DNA from: Gryllus longicercus
Lineage: Eukaryota; Arthropoda; Insecta; Orthoptera; Gryllidae
DNA: 64,000 nt
NCBI GenBank assembly: GCA_038098605.1
Contig: JAZDUA010000269.1
Coordinates: 1,280,001 to 1,344,000, forward strand
Reading direction: 5' to 3'
Shown: in pieces, positions 1 through 11,085 of the stretch
Numbering within the stretch: position 1 is the stretch's first letter
Layout: each line of letters begins with the position of its first letter
Translations under genes and position numbers: made by a program
Notes under the pieces: model-generated
Told to the model about the DNA's origin: nothing
The model's database searches: none
What the model saw: the letters and a program-made list of their open reading frames with translations, nothing else

Positions 1-1237
1 GTACAAGGAAAGTGAAAATTTAGGCTCTCTTTGAGTCTGCGACTCGTGCAAACGACACTGAAGCGCATTTCCTTCCACTCCAAGGCTCAGATTTCATTCC
101 GGTTTTGCAAGAAACAAACTAAAGAATGCAATAATGTCCACGTGACATACAAAGTTTGATGTAAGCGCCCACCCTACCCATAATTCACGTCAATCGTTTG
201 TTAAATACCTTCCTTCACCAGGAAAAAAAAGGAGTTTCTTTCAACAAATATCAATGTTTTTCATTGTGAACTGCTGTGGATTTTTCGTGGTCATATTGTG
301 AGCTTTTAGAATAAGATTCTTTTGTATGTATGGTTGGATGAACACAAATTTTTATGAGATGTCTACAAAACGGCGAATTGGAGGGAGAAGAGAAGAGAAG
401 AGGAGGGCTCGTTTTCCAGCGACATTTTCATTTTCATAACCGGTTTCTGCACCGAAGCAACCTCTTTCGGGTACCTCTTTGGCTACGTTGACCTTTTTCT
501 GTGCGCCGCCAAGGAACTTGCTTGCCGGGGGAGTTTGCTTCGTCACAACTTCAGATGGCATCTCCGCCACAAAAGCAAGAATCGCAGCACCATGGTCAGT
601 GTTCATTCTCAAGTTTAATGACCTTCCTCTCTAAACTTTTCTTTTTATCTCTTTTGGACTTTTGGAATTTCGAACAGTTTATGAGGAATCTGTAGGAGTA
701 TGAGTAATTTTCTCGATCTACAAAAAAAAATATTATTTTTAGACAAAACTTGAAATAGTGTGGAAACTTAGAAATCTGTTTGCCTAGAAAGAGTTATTGT
801 AAAAAATATATATTTTTGTAAAATAATTAAGAATAATAATTTTTCGAGCCATTTATCATTAACATTGTTTTCAATACTAGCTTGCGCCATTAAATTACAA
901 GGACTGTTTCAGCTTCAATTTTATTATATTACATAAGATCTTAACTTATTTAAATCTCTGAAACTTGAAGCTCAATAATAATTTTTTTGTATATATTACA
1001 AACGTGCGTAGTCTCTTAAAAATATTAGCTCCGTGTTATATTCATGTTCACATACTGTTTCATAAACACATTATATTAAAACAAATTGATATTTTGCTTC
1101 CATCACTTGTCTATAATTTTCTAATGATATAAAATTGTAGAGAACTAAAGCACACACAAAGCTGCGAAAGTTATTTTTTCCATTCGTTAATAATTAATGA
1201 TCTAAGGGACAAGAAGAAATGATATGAAAGCGATACA
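1..1237. other. AT-rich intergenic DNA, no gene recognised
   Basis: AT-rich sequence with no recognisable gene, repeat or RNA. The only coding-like stretch is an 86-codon minus-strand frame at 352-612 in a locally more GC-rich patch. Its composition is ordinary but I recognise no domain, so I do not call it a gene. An overlapping plus-strand frame at 501-695 supports chance openness. Confidence 0.5.
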
Positions 1238-2450
1238 TTTGTTCTTCAAAATGCTAATATACATATTTAAGTAACCTCTTCAACCTTTGTTTGTCTCACT
1301 GCTACTTGTTAACGTTGAGCGTTACTTTTTCTTTACTTAGTGCATAATTATTTTGTGATCCTTTGTTAAAATTAATTTGTAATTGAAATAGCGTAATTGT
1401 CAGATCAGTTACACAGTTTTCACGCGACTGATTTATCAAGATCATTATCTTTTTTTCTAGCCTTGAAAGAGTTCAGTATTTACTTAAATGTCTAAGAAAA
1501 TAACAATGATCTCGAATGCAACAGTTCCCTCTGCAGACCAAATACTAAAAGATATCTGGAAAAGTAAAGATTCAGAGCTAAGTAATGTTTCAGATGATGA
1601 GAAAGTAATATTTTCAGAGATTTCAGACAATTGTTAATTGAATACCGTGCGTTACACGGAATCGTGTAATAAAACAGAAAGAAATGTAATTTTATAATGT
1701 TTATTTGATATAAAAACATGCACTGTGACGAAAATTCACAATGACGCTGTACAAATGAGCAGCTTTTGCTGCTACAGCTTTAAATATTTCAGTATTTTCT
1801 CCCGAGAACTTAACATTTTAGTCTTTTTGTTTTCTTTGATATAATGTGATAAATTGTTTCACTTTACCCGGAACCTTGACATGAATTCTTATTCCGTACA
1901 AAATTTAAGTAGTACTGTAAATCAAATAATTTTTTTTCTTTTGGTCCTCGAGTTAACGTACATTTTCGCCGAAGTTGTGGGTACATATTTATTTACCTGC
2001 TACGAACTTGATGTAGTACAACTCTATTCCTTGTCCAAAATTTAATGATTACCGGTGTAACTTCTCTGACAATTACGCTATTTTAACTACTAAATAATTT
2101 TAACCACTGATGTAATTTACTTTTCCAGATATCTTTTAGTATTTGGTTTGCAGAGGGAACTGCTGCATTCGAGATCATTGTTATTTTCTTAGACATTATT
2201 TACGTAAATGCTTAACTCTTTCAAGGCTAGAAAAAAATATAATGATCTTGATAAATCAGTCGCGTGAAAACTGTGTAACTGATCTGACAATTACGCTATT
2301 TCAACTACAAAATAATTTTAACAAGGGATCACAAAATATTTATGCACCAAGTAAAGAAAAAGTAACGCACAACGTTAACGAGCAGGAGTGAGAGAAACAA
2401 AGGTTGAAGAGATTACTTAAATGTGTATATTAGCATTTGAAGAACAAACA
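1238..2450. mobile_element. Long inverted-repeat (foldback-like) element
   Basis: Two arms of about 330 bp (1238-1567 and 2116-2450) are reverse complements at roughly 90 percent identity by eye, separated by about 550 bp. Each arm carries the same leader followed by an ATG and about 27 shared codons starting MSKKITMISNA, reading towards the spacer. A third partial copy of an internal block lies at 2055-2103, direct relative to the right arm (2271-2320). This looks like the 5' end of a transposon present twice head to head, or a nonautonomous element with very long terminal inverted repeats. The family is not identified and no clear target-site duplication is visible. Confidence 0.65.
1488..1637 (+). 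pseudogene. Truncated N-terminal transposase-like fragment
   Basis: A 49-codon frame begins MSKKITMISNA and continues through an acidic stretch rich in Ser, Asp and Glu (SKDSELSNVSDDE) to a stop. Its first 27 or so codons are repeated on the minus strand in the right arm of the surrounding inverted repeat (about 2116-2196), where the frame then diverges. Acidic N-termini of this kind are common in piggyBac-type transposases, but no catalytic region is present, so the family is a guess. Confidence 0.3.
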
Positions 2451-2464
2451 ATCTTTTAATCGAG

Positions 2465-2790
2465 TTGTTCCCAGAGGGGGCAATTAATACACGCAGTCAT
2501 CTGGGGCATATTCGACGGTGCCCACCGGGCAGAAGAGCCTGCCTGCCTGCCTGCCGTCGCTGCCCGCCGTCGGAGCGCCTGCTTGTAAGCGCGGCCTTGC
2601 CATTGACCTTGGCCTCGACCTCGATGTGGCCGGGCGGCGCGGCGCGGCGCGCGCTTCAGGCCACCGGCAATGCAGATCGGGCGCGTGGGCGTGTCGTGGG
2701 CGGAGACCTGCGGAGCGGCGCGGCGGCAACGCGCGGGGCAGCAAGTGGAGGTCCACCGGCTCACTTCAGTACGAGGCGCTCGATTCCCGT
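2465..2790. other. CpG-rich island
   Basis: An abrupt GC- and CpG-rich block inside AT-rich DNA, starting 15 bp after the right arm of the inverted-repeat element. Reading frames of 90-133 codons are open on both strands, which is expected of stop-poor GC-rich DNA. No conserved protein domain is seen. Confidence 0.5.
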
Positions 2791-2925
2791 AAAGGAATCG
2801 ATCCCTGAGTCGAAAAGTTGGAGTCGATTCGAGAATGGAATCGAAAGAAAAGAATCGATTTCCTAAGGAATTGAATCACATGAGAACCCCATTCAACGCA
2901 GGTATCGATACAGGAATCGACCAAT
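2775..2925. promoter_or_regulatory. Cluster of GAATCGA/ATCGAT motifs with one TATCGATA
   Basis: About 150 bp contain many GAATCGA, GTCGATTC and ATCGAT words, including a perfect TATCGATA palindrome at 2903-2910. TATCGATA is the insect DRE core bound by DREF near housekeeping promoters. Its position beside a CpG island fits a promoter, but no transcript start or gene is visible. The motif density could equally be a decayed repeat. Confidence 0.25.
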
Positions 2926-3570
2926 TACTATTAAATAAAACACTACCAGGTGTTAATTAAATTGTAATAACAGTAATAATTAACTACGTGGCCGAAAAAT
3001 GTATTATAGATAAGTAATAGGAAGGATGAGTGGAAATGGATATTTGAACTGTAAGGAAACGGGATGAAAGTAAAGAACAAATTTGATTATAAATAAACCT
3101 AACAAAACATTCTGTTGGGTAGGAAAAGTATTCCTTCAACCATTTATGTCTCCAAATCATCTGAATGTACCCGTATTTTCGATTTACTGACGCTTGTGTT
3201 CCATTCTGAAGCTCGCAGCTCCCTCCTTTTCATCAAATGCACATTTTTATAGTGTCAAATATTTTTGAGGGATACAAATACCGCTAGAACGGAGTTCTAA
3301 ACGAGGGCTTTTACAGCATTGCAAGGTTTCCCCAGGAGGTTGCAAGAATTTTATTGTTACTCCGCGAAACTTGATCACTGAGTGGAATATGGTTCTATAC
3401 TTCTGATGTCGGTGCAGGATAACCCCTGTTAATTACTGATATAGTCTTATTTCAAACGACCATCAGTTGTTTACAATGAGAACAGTGCGGGTTTAAACAA
3501 AAGTAACGTAAGTTATAAGAATTAATGAGCCTGTAATGTAGATAATTCGGAACCCAAACGAGAACAGCGT
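2926..3570. other. AT-rich intergenic DNA, nothing recognised
   Basis: Ordinary AT-rich sequence between two CpG islands. I see no repeat, RNA or coding signal. Confidence 0.4.
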
Positions 3571-3579
3571 TCCCCAGGG

Positions 3580-4090
3580 TATTAAATTTGGACCGCCTTC
3601 AAGTGAACCGGGCCTGCCCAGCAGACGAATCGCGCGTTGTGTCTCGGGCTGGGCGGCGTTCGTTCGTATCAGGGACACGTTGACGGATTCGGCGGGGCCG
3701 TCCGGGCCGGTTATAAATCTCCAGGAGGCCTTGCCGCTCGCGGGGGCGGCGGCGGGGGGGGGGCCGCACCACATGCCGAGGCGCCGGTGGAGTGTGAATG
3801 GACGCGCGGGGTAGTCGCGTGAAGCTCGCGGGGCGGGGTCGCGAGGATGGGCGGCGGCCGCGGAGGGAGGGGCCGGTTACATAAGCCGAGGCCGGCGGGC
3901 GGTGCGGCGGGCGGCGGGCGGGTCACATCCGGGACCGGTGGTGGCGGCGGCGGCGGCGAAGGCGAAGGCTCGCTCCCGGTCGCCCTGCCCTCTGCCGCCG
4001 CCCAAACGAGTCTGCGAGCGCGGCAAAACGCTTCGCCCGCGCGGAGGATGGAGAGCAGGCGCGCCACTATCACTCGGTGCAGCTCCTCCG
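3580..4090. other. CpG-rich island
   Basis: About 500 bp of strongly CpG-rich DNA with G-runs and GGC triplets near 3745-3765 and 3940-3960. A TATAAA word occurs at about 3712. Overlapping frames are open on both strands and are low-complexity (Gly, Pro, Arg, Ala). It may be a promoter-type island, but no exon or splice pattern supports a gene. Confidence 0.55.
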
Positions 4091-4829
4091 GAACAGAGCT
4101 CCACAGACGTAGTTTGAGACATTGAGTGACAAACGAAAGCAGAACGGTATAAGTGACATATTATATTGTCTAAGAAATCTGTTGATTTATGTCAGTATTA
4201 TTGTACAGTCGTGGTGCTTTGTTTCTTCATTAAAACTACGGCATTTGAATTGTTCATAAAAACCACGAAAATACTTTGCCCTTGAAATATAGCCTACAAT
4301 AAACGTTTTTCTCAGTATTTATAAAATGTTAGAAATATACCGATCTGGTTTTTACCCTTTCAAATAGAACATCCATTGATTCATAAAAATAGAATTTTAT
4401 CCAAACAGCGATTACGGAAACAGGGCTGCTGTTAGGATCTAGCCTTTGTACCAATAGAGCACAGTGTAAAAGCTCATCGGATACTTACATATTATCTCTG
4501 TTTTGGTTATATGAAAACTGTGCATTGGGGGTTAAAAGGAATAAGATAGAACAATAATCTGCACATCGAAAAATTCTTCCTTTATTTCCACAAAAGTGGT
4601 TTAACAAAAGTAAACCATTACCTAAGTACTGATAAACAAAAGCCGTCGAAGTGAGGCACAAAAAGTCTTTGGTCACTTGGAAGTAAATGTTTTTAGTAAC
4701 AAGCATTAAGAGACAGATAATAGGGAAATAAGTAGCTTGGGTCCTTCTCCACCTTTCGTAGTACCATTCCCCACATTTCGGGGTCTATCAGTTGCCGTCT
4801 AAGCATAGATAAATGAACTATACCTCCTT
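4091..4829. other. Intergenic DNA, nothing firm
   Basis: AT-rich. A 73-codon minus-strand frame at 4485-4706 has no recognisable similarity. The last 100 bp may be the decayed left flank of the Tc1-like element that follows. Confidence 0.35.
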
Positions 4830-5890
4830 AGTCTATGGTCTAAGCTCTGCAGAGAGATGAAAGATCGGCAAGATTGCTTTGGTAAAATGGTTCCGAAGAG
4901 GCTCAGCAAGATCTCTGTCGAAGATTGTAATCGAAACTTTTGAAATCCTTTGACACAAGAAGTGGGCGTCGATACGGGAGTTATGTCGATGGAATGGAAA
5001 TATCGACATTCTCACACACGCCACTATAGTCGGTTTTTGTGAGAGGAATACACTAGGCAACAAATCGCGCAGCGGACGCCATCATGTCTTAAATGAGCAC
5101 ACCATTGTCCGAGCTGACACAATTAACTAATGGACTGCTGCCCCCGCCTAGGTGCCAGACCTAGATAGCCGGGAAAGAGTTTAGTGCAATGTGCTCCGAT
5201 GGCTACTGTGGACACAAAGTGCCAAAGAAAGTTTGTGTAAGAAAAGTGAACTGTCAAAACCGTGTGGCATTTGCAGCAAATGAAGAAAATATCGGGTAAG
5301 GCTTTTCGAGGCTATTTCTCACGACAGCAAATTCTCCATTTTTTGAGGTCAGTTGTTCGACGCATGTTAGGAGGAAGACAAATATATAATTGGAGCCTCG
5401 AAACTTAATTCGTACGTCGATCTCTATCACGAAGGAGGTTCGGTGCTCCTGTGGGAACGGATGAGTGCACTTACAGTTTATAGGTGAAGTAATGAATTAA
5501 TTAATATACATTTGCAATTCTAAAGCCAAATGTTTGCGAGATGAACTGCTAAAATGAATTTGAGATACGACTACATTTTACAACACTATAATAGCTCTCA
5601 GCATACCGCTTTGGATACAAAACTTTGGGTCCTGAACAATGTACCAAAACAATTGCACTATCGCACTGTATCTTATTGAATTTAACTTCCACTGCACTGT
5701 TTCCACATATTCTAAGATGGGAGAATTGCCCACTGGCTATTATGTATTTTTGTAGAGATGTGAAGAATATTAACGTTCTAATGAAGTCATTTTCTTTGGA
5801 AAAGTTGAGGCGGCTGATAAATATTCTTATGGAGTCGTTGCCACCATTACGGAAAGTTTCTCATACAAAATTACTCAAGTTCCGAATCAG
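4830..5890 (+). pseudogene. Decayed Tc1-like transposase
   Basis: Several plus-strand blocks in canonical order match Tc1-family transposases: a pre-catalytic block at 5207-5295 ending NRVAFAANEEN, the block LYHEGGSVLLWERMSA ending at 5469, a block at 5572-5670 reading YILQHYNSSQHTALDTKLW (family pattern is LQQDNAPxHTA), and a C-terminal block at about 5755-5885 including EKLRRLINILMESLPP (family pattern is a Leu-rich run ending SMPRR). Blocks lie in different frames with stops between them. The catalytic Asp of the QDN motif is Tyr here, so the copy is dead. The N-terminal part (4830-5200) is only weakly recognisable. Confidence 0.75.
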
Positions 5891-6828
5891 TCTTAAATTT
5901 GTTTCCAAAAATACCTGGAATAAGAAGATCAATTTTTAATTAATACAGAAAACTTTTCCTTTTTCAAATCGCATCATGTTCAAGTTGATTTGATTTGCAA
6001 TACCGAATCACTCGTGATGTGTGAGTTTTTGAATATATATTTTTAGTTTTGTTTTGAAGTAATACGTAAAAACTATTTCGGTAACATTTTTGTTTCTTAT
6101 TTGATAAAACTTTCAGACAATGCCCAAAACTGCTCGGTCAATGATAACTTCACGGATATTAATGGCACATACGACAAGCATGTTATTGTAGGTACATTTT
6201 TCTCGTTTGTACAAGAATTGCAGATAGTTTTAATAGAAATCATAAATTAAAGAATGCTCAAACGTTCGTAAAGGTTACTTAAAAATATTTTGTAAAAGTT
6301 AATGGTATCAATCTAGAGTTCTATGGAATTTAAGAAATATTTTGTGATAATTTACATTTGAAGAGTGTATTAAAAATCCATTATATATTTCACATTCTGA
6401 AAAAAAATCCGAACAACATAGCTTTTGAATGAAAATGGCATCGATTTAGAGGGGAAGACGGCTCCAAGGTTCCTGTTAATTCATTTGTCCAGTAAAATTG
6501 GAAATTTCAACGCCCCGGTGAATGCATATATTCTTACCGTCCATTCCTCTTACCAGTCCATTCTCGCCTGAAATGTGACATAGTATCAAAATGATTCATT
6601 TCAGATGTTTATATTGCAGAATGTTGTTATGCGCACAAAAGAAACCAAGAATCATGTGATGTGTTGTTCATTAAACATGATTTTGTGCTGCTGTTGAATA
6701 CATAATTTACTTTGGTGTAGTGTAATACATAGAGCAAAAATTATGCAAAAACTACTTGCGTATTGAAACTAGTTGTGCTATAAATGCACATAATTTTTTG
6801 CATTATTTATAACTGCTCTGCTGTATTA
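5891..6828. other. AT-rich intergenic DNA
   Basis: AT-rich sequence between the Tc1-like relic and the mariner-type element. A somewhat GC-richer patch at 6440-6580 is unassigned. No coding or RNA signal is recognised. Confidence 0.4.
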
Positions 6829-6999
6829 TACAGAGTGTTTATTTTCTCGTTCGCCGAAGATTCGGGCCGCATCGCCCGGGCAGTCGAGAGCTCATTCGCC
6901 CAGCGAAACACTGACCCAACTCCCGTGCAGACACACGAGAACTATTGCTGCGCCGCTTAACTTACATTAAAGATGACGCCGAAAGTCTAGCTTCTAGAA

Positions 7000-7195
7000 T
7001 GTTATAACGGTGCTAGAATGCATTCTTGGCACTTCAGGAACATATTCTGATTTACCCTTTGAAGTAAGTCTCGAGAAATTGCTGCGATTTTCTCTTCACT
7101 AGAGCGCCTTCCCCCGAATGCGGGTTTTCTACATACACTTGATCTTTCAAAGGAAAAAGTCACAAGGAGTCAGATCAGGTGATCTAGGAGGTCAT
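7000..7195 (-). pseudogene. Transposase C-terminal fragment with PPRSPDLTPCDFFL
   Basis: On the minus strand, starting at about 7194, the translation reads PPRSPDLTPCDFFL followed by a stop where Trp is usual, then about 50 degraded codons ending near YVPEVPRMHSST. PPxSPDLxPxDFFLW is the signature around the last catalytic acidic residue of mariner-type transposases. Only about 40 bp separate it from the end of the N-terminal frame, whereas a full gene would have several hundred, which shows the internal deletion. Confidence 0.8.
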
Positions 7196-7229
7196 AACTA
7201 ATTATTCGATTGTCACTATAAACATTATT

Positions 7230-7577
7230 TTAAGAGTCAATGGATCGAACAGGAACAGTTGCAGAATGTGCAGCAGCAGTTGCAATAAGTAGTTGGCGAA
7301 TCCTATTGAAAGTAACAATAGACGCCTCAAATTTTTTTCTTGAATATTGTTGTAACCTGCCTGAGACTTTATTCACCTTCTCTTCATTCAGAATATGGCG
7401 CTTTTGACATTTTTGTTTGTCAATTAAAATTCTATGGGTGCGAAGTTTCTTTACAAGCTTCAAAATAGTCGACCGATGTGGAATATTCACGCCCGGAAAT
7501 TTCTTTATCAACATCCTGCGGCACTTACTGGCAGACTTATGTCGAACGAAAGTGTCGTACAGAAATGTTCTCCGCTT
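7230..7577 (-). pseudogene. Transposase N-terminal helix-turn-helix fragment
   Basis: The minus-strand frame includes YDTFVRHKSASKCRRMLIKK then FPGVNIPHRSTILKLVKKLR and a following KRHILNEEKVNKVSGRLQ. This is the DNA-binding helix-turn-helix domain (DUF4817-like) found at the N-terminus of many insect mariner/IS630-type transposases. After about residue 75 the similarity fades and the frame stops at 7230. It lies inside the 930-bp element. The start codon region upstream of 7577 is frameshifted. Confidence 0.75.
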
Positions 7578-7762
7578 CTATGAAAATATCATAATGCACA
7601 GTTGAATGTTCTCGGGACACAGGTGTACTGGCCGGTCGCGCGGAACGACGTACGCGCCGGGTGAACGGGGCTCTTGTTGACAAATTCCCGGGGCACCGAG
7701 GGCTCGATCGCTGAGGCAAGCGGCGTGCCGTCTTCGGCGAAAGATACAATAAACACCCGGTA

Positions 7763-8149
7763 CTACTACGTAAATCTGCAAAAGTATTTTCAACCAGCAA
7801 AATTATTTTCCGCAACGAGACCCAACCTCAGATTCTCAGTGTTAACACGCATTTACTCACACCACTACGCCACAGAAGCGCCCTGTGAATCAAATTTGAG
7901 CCGACGCTTAAAAATGTAATTGCTCGCTTCATGGAAAGAATCCTCAAAAATCAAAATATCCGTTTGAAATTCCCTGAGCCTTGAGTTTATTCAGATAGAT
8001 GAGAATATATCAGTTTTGGAGAAAATAGCCTGAACGGTTCAAGCGCTATCGTTGGCACACGGACAGGCGGACAAATCTTTTTTCAGCAAAGGTTTTTTTT
8101 TAGTATGAAGGATTCCAAAAACATGGTTTCTGACTGCACCACGTGTTAG
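7763..8149. other. Unassigned intergenic DNA
   Basis: No coding signal recognised. The segment around 8035-8085 may be the start of the dispersed repeat that follows. Confidence 0.35.
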
Positions 8150-8290
8150 AGATTTTTTTTTATATTTATAATTTGGATTGATCCACTTTATATTTACCAG
8201 GGCCTGGCAATAAGAGTTTTTCTGCCGAAAATGTTCCCTTTTCCAGCGCAAGATTACATAACTTTCACTTCTTACGAAGTACCTTCGCGA
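8150..8290 (+). repeat. Dispersed repeat family R1, copy 1
   Basis: Shares an ordered series of words with copies at 8690-8850 and 63230-63390: a TTGATCCAC/TTTATCCAC block, then GCAATAMGAGTTTTTCTG, then GAAAAT, a TTTCC-GCGCA block and ATTACATAA followed by a CTCT/CTTC block. All three copies have the same orientation. I cannot place the family. Confidence 0.55.
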
Positions 8291-8689
8291 GGACGAGAAT
8301 GTTAAAATTGTGCATGACCTTATTTAAAGATCGATTTCAGAAGAGATTTCACCAGGGAAATATCTCTAGCATCAATATGATGGCTTTGCAATGCTAATGT
8401 TTTGCAATTTTCGAAACACATTTGAGTTCTCAAAATAGTTAAAAAGCATTTTCTGTGAACATTTTGAAAATCTTCATAAGGTTTGGTGTAAAGTGCTCGT
8501 AAAATCAAAATACCCATTTCATATTCGCGGGTCTCGAGTTTGACCACATCGATCGAGGAATGTTAATTATGGTGAAAATCTGAACGTTTAGACGCTAGAG
8601 TTGACAAATAACGGGCGGGAAGTCGTTTTCCCGTAAATCAATATTTGTTTAGTTTCTAGGACTCACGATACGTAGATTCTGAGCACACA
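8291..8689. other. Sequence between two R1 copies
   Basis: A stretch near 8310-8345 resembles 63090-63120 (CATGACSTTATTT then a run of similar bases), so this interval may be the rest of the R1 element. No coding signal. Confidence 0.3.
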
Positions 8690-8850
8690 ATATTTTAGAG
8701 GAAGTAATTTACTACTTATAGGAACGAGATTTATCATCTTTTTAGTTATCACGCCCCCGCAATACGAGTTTTTCTGACGAAAAATCGCTTGTTTCCGCTG
8801 ATGCATTACAATACTTTCTCTTCAGTACGAAAAACTTATAGTAGGTGAGA
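8690..8850 (+). repeat. Dispersed repeat family R1, copy 2
   Basis: Second copy, about 540 bp downstream of copy 1 and in the same orientation. It contains AATACGAGTTTTTCTGACGA and the following TTTCCGCTGATGCATTACAA, which align with copies at 8150 and 63230. Confidence 0.55.
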
Positions 8851-10570
8851 AAATATAAGCCAGTTCGAGTCTTCCTTAACATGCTTAGGAATGTTGTTAA
8901 GAATGTAATTTGAAATTCATATTGAATCAGAGACGCATAAAATTAGAATTGGCTGATTAACTATAAAATTGTTAATAAGAAGGGCATGAAAAAACATTAT
9001 TTTCTATCGCGACTTACATAATGATAATAAAGGCGCTAAAAAATCTGAACACATATTCCGACATTGGGTTAATATTGTGGGAAAGCCATAGAACTTCAAG
9101 ATTGCTAAATGTTCCATTAAATTTGTTATTCTCTCAAGATATCGCGAAAAATAAGATATTAAACATTATATTTCATTCTAACGGATCTTTCATATGTCAT
9201 TCGAAATAATTTATTTGCAGCACTTTTAGTGATATTAATTTATTAATGAAATAAAGGAATCCCGCCAAAGTATGACGGTAGCTGAGAAGAAATCCGCGGA
9301 AGTGACTATTTTGTAAACGCAAGGATTTTTAATATTTTCCTTATCTTCCAGACCATATTGCTTTTGAGCCAAACATAACTAATCGGTATTTCAGGATAAA
9401 CGAAAATACTTTGGGTTTCAATATGTTTGTTTAAATTAATGCCGGCATTGTTTTCACTGTTCTTGAACAAATGCCTCAGTATCATTTTCTTCAGTAAACT
9501 ACACACGGTGCCAATGAATCGATAAGCGAATTACACAACGTGATTGTTCAGACATAATATGAGCGAAAATTCGGTAGCAAAGTTTCACATGGAGTCACAT
9601 AAAAAAGTAAAGACCTCAAAGTGAATAAAGTATCTTTCCTCTGTTGTAATCTGTTTGTTTGTACAGTCGTGATCTTTATTGACGTAACTACAACCTCACA
9701 CCCACAGACATGCCTGTAGTATGTGACGATAATATATTGCAACGCGCAAAACAAAATAATGAACAAATGACGACAGATAAGAGTCCAATATATTAATTTT
9801 AGTTTTATTAAAATATAGTTTTTATACTATAAAATGGATTAATAATTGCAAACGATAAGACACATGGGGACTACTACCTTTCATTGGAAGCAGAAGTCTC
9901 GAAATTTGTTTGAATGGGAATCTGAAAGTGCTTTAGGAACAAAATACCTAAGTGTTTTAAATAGTATAATGACGTATTTACTGTCAATTATCGGCGGATG
10001 GCTGCCCAGTGCCGTAAAACAATAGGCTACGGACTGCATAAGGTCCTTCCTCGTGAAACCTGTTCCATTTTGGTGCAGGTTATGGGCAATTCCTATATGA
10101 CCCATTCTCCACGAAACGGATATTTTTCGGGAGTGTGCAAGCAAGGTTCTAATAAAGCTTCACCGCCGTGAAAAATAATTTTCAATATACAGACCCATAA
10201 ATATTTTTAGTTAAAAAATGAAAGAACGAATTATTTGCAACTGTTTCCTTTATTAAAATAATATTTATTTAATACGGAATGTGTCACATTTTAAACGAGT
10301 ACCCTTATAGTGTTAAAGAGGAAAAGACTCATGTTAATTTAAGCAGCATTCCACGTCTCTGACGCTATTATCGCACTTCATCTTTCGTAAGTTTCACCAG
10401 AATATCGGGATTATTTGTTTTTGTTTCAAATTTCACTTCGACATGAATAATTCCTGAGCTCGTGCACATAACAGGATGAATTTTGTCACTTACGTTTGTA
10501 AGCCGCCACCTTTCTTCAAAATGGCGTAATGTGACGGCAACGCATGTTTGTATTGTACTCAAGCCGACAT
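8851..10570. other. Intergenic DNA with one unassigned small ORF
   Basis: AT-rich. A 64-codon minus-strand frame at 10368-10562 (starting MSTIQTCVAVTLRHFEERW) has ordinary amino-acid composition and no low complexity, but I recognise no family and there is no supporting splice or promoter signal. A second frame at 9881-10144 is likewise unassigned. Neither is called as a gene. Confidence 0.35.
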
Positions 10571-10640
10571 GCAGGTTATAAATATGTGCCGCTAGTAATC
10601 ATTTGACGTTGTCATCACGTCGCGGTTACGTAAAAATCGT
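10571..10640 (+). promoter_or_regulatory. Possible TATA core promoter
   Basis: TATAAATA occurs at about 10577-10584, with an initiator-like ATCATTTG about 20 bp downstream, and lies 50-100 bp before a CpG island. This is a weak motif call in AT-rich DNA and no transcript is visible. Confidence 0.15.
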
Positions 10641-10679
10641 GCAGAAACCTCTTGCCTAGCGAGGCACAAATCAGCAGTT

Positions 10680-10891
10680 AGCACTTCGCTTTTTTGGCCT
10701 CCTCGGAATGAAAATGCGATACCTTATTGAGAAGCTCCCCGCCTATTTCGCAGTCGTGCCGGTCATAATGTGTGGAATCACGAGCGTGTTCGTCAACCCG
10801 TCCACCGTGACTCTTGTCGTTTCTTTGCCTCACAAGCGGACATGACAAAATGTCCGCTCTGGACAGGATCGCGGCCGCTACAAAGCCGTGA

Positions 10892-10931
<40 letters not shown>

Positions 10932-11085
10932 CGCGCGTCGCGCGTCGGGAGCGATATTTCTCGCCGTGAACACGCGAGCGGCAGTGGCCGCGGCCGGCTG
11001 CCTGCCCGACCGGCCACACTACCCGGGCGCCCAACTTCAAAAATTGCCGATCATCACACGTATCGCCCATCTTTCCAATAATTTT
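10680..11085. other. CpG-rich island with (CCG)n
   Basis: CpG-rich block containing about 38 bp of pure CCG triplets at 10893-10930. Poly-Ala, poly-Arg and poly-Gly frames are open on both strands because of the triplet repeat. No domain is recognisable. A 5' untranslated or promoter island is possible. Confidence 0.55.

Larger units (their letters stand above)
6829..7762 (-). mobile_element. Internally deleted mariner-type transposon
   Basis: Terminal inverted repeats are visible: GTGTTTATTTTCTCGTTCGC at 6835-6854 matches the reverse complement of 7731-7756. The 26-bp arms differ at 3 positions and the match extends outward to a TA dinucleotide at 6829-6830 and 7761-7762, the expected TA target duplication. 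The element body is therefore about 930 bp. Inside, the minus strand keeps the two ends of a transposase (separate entries), while the central catalytic region is missing. This is the usual structure of a nonautonomous deletion derivative. Confidence 0.85.

Noticed and set aside
3700..4000. TATA promoter with coding start inside the CpG island
   Set aside because: TATAAA is present, but the downstream frames are low-complexity on both strands.
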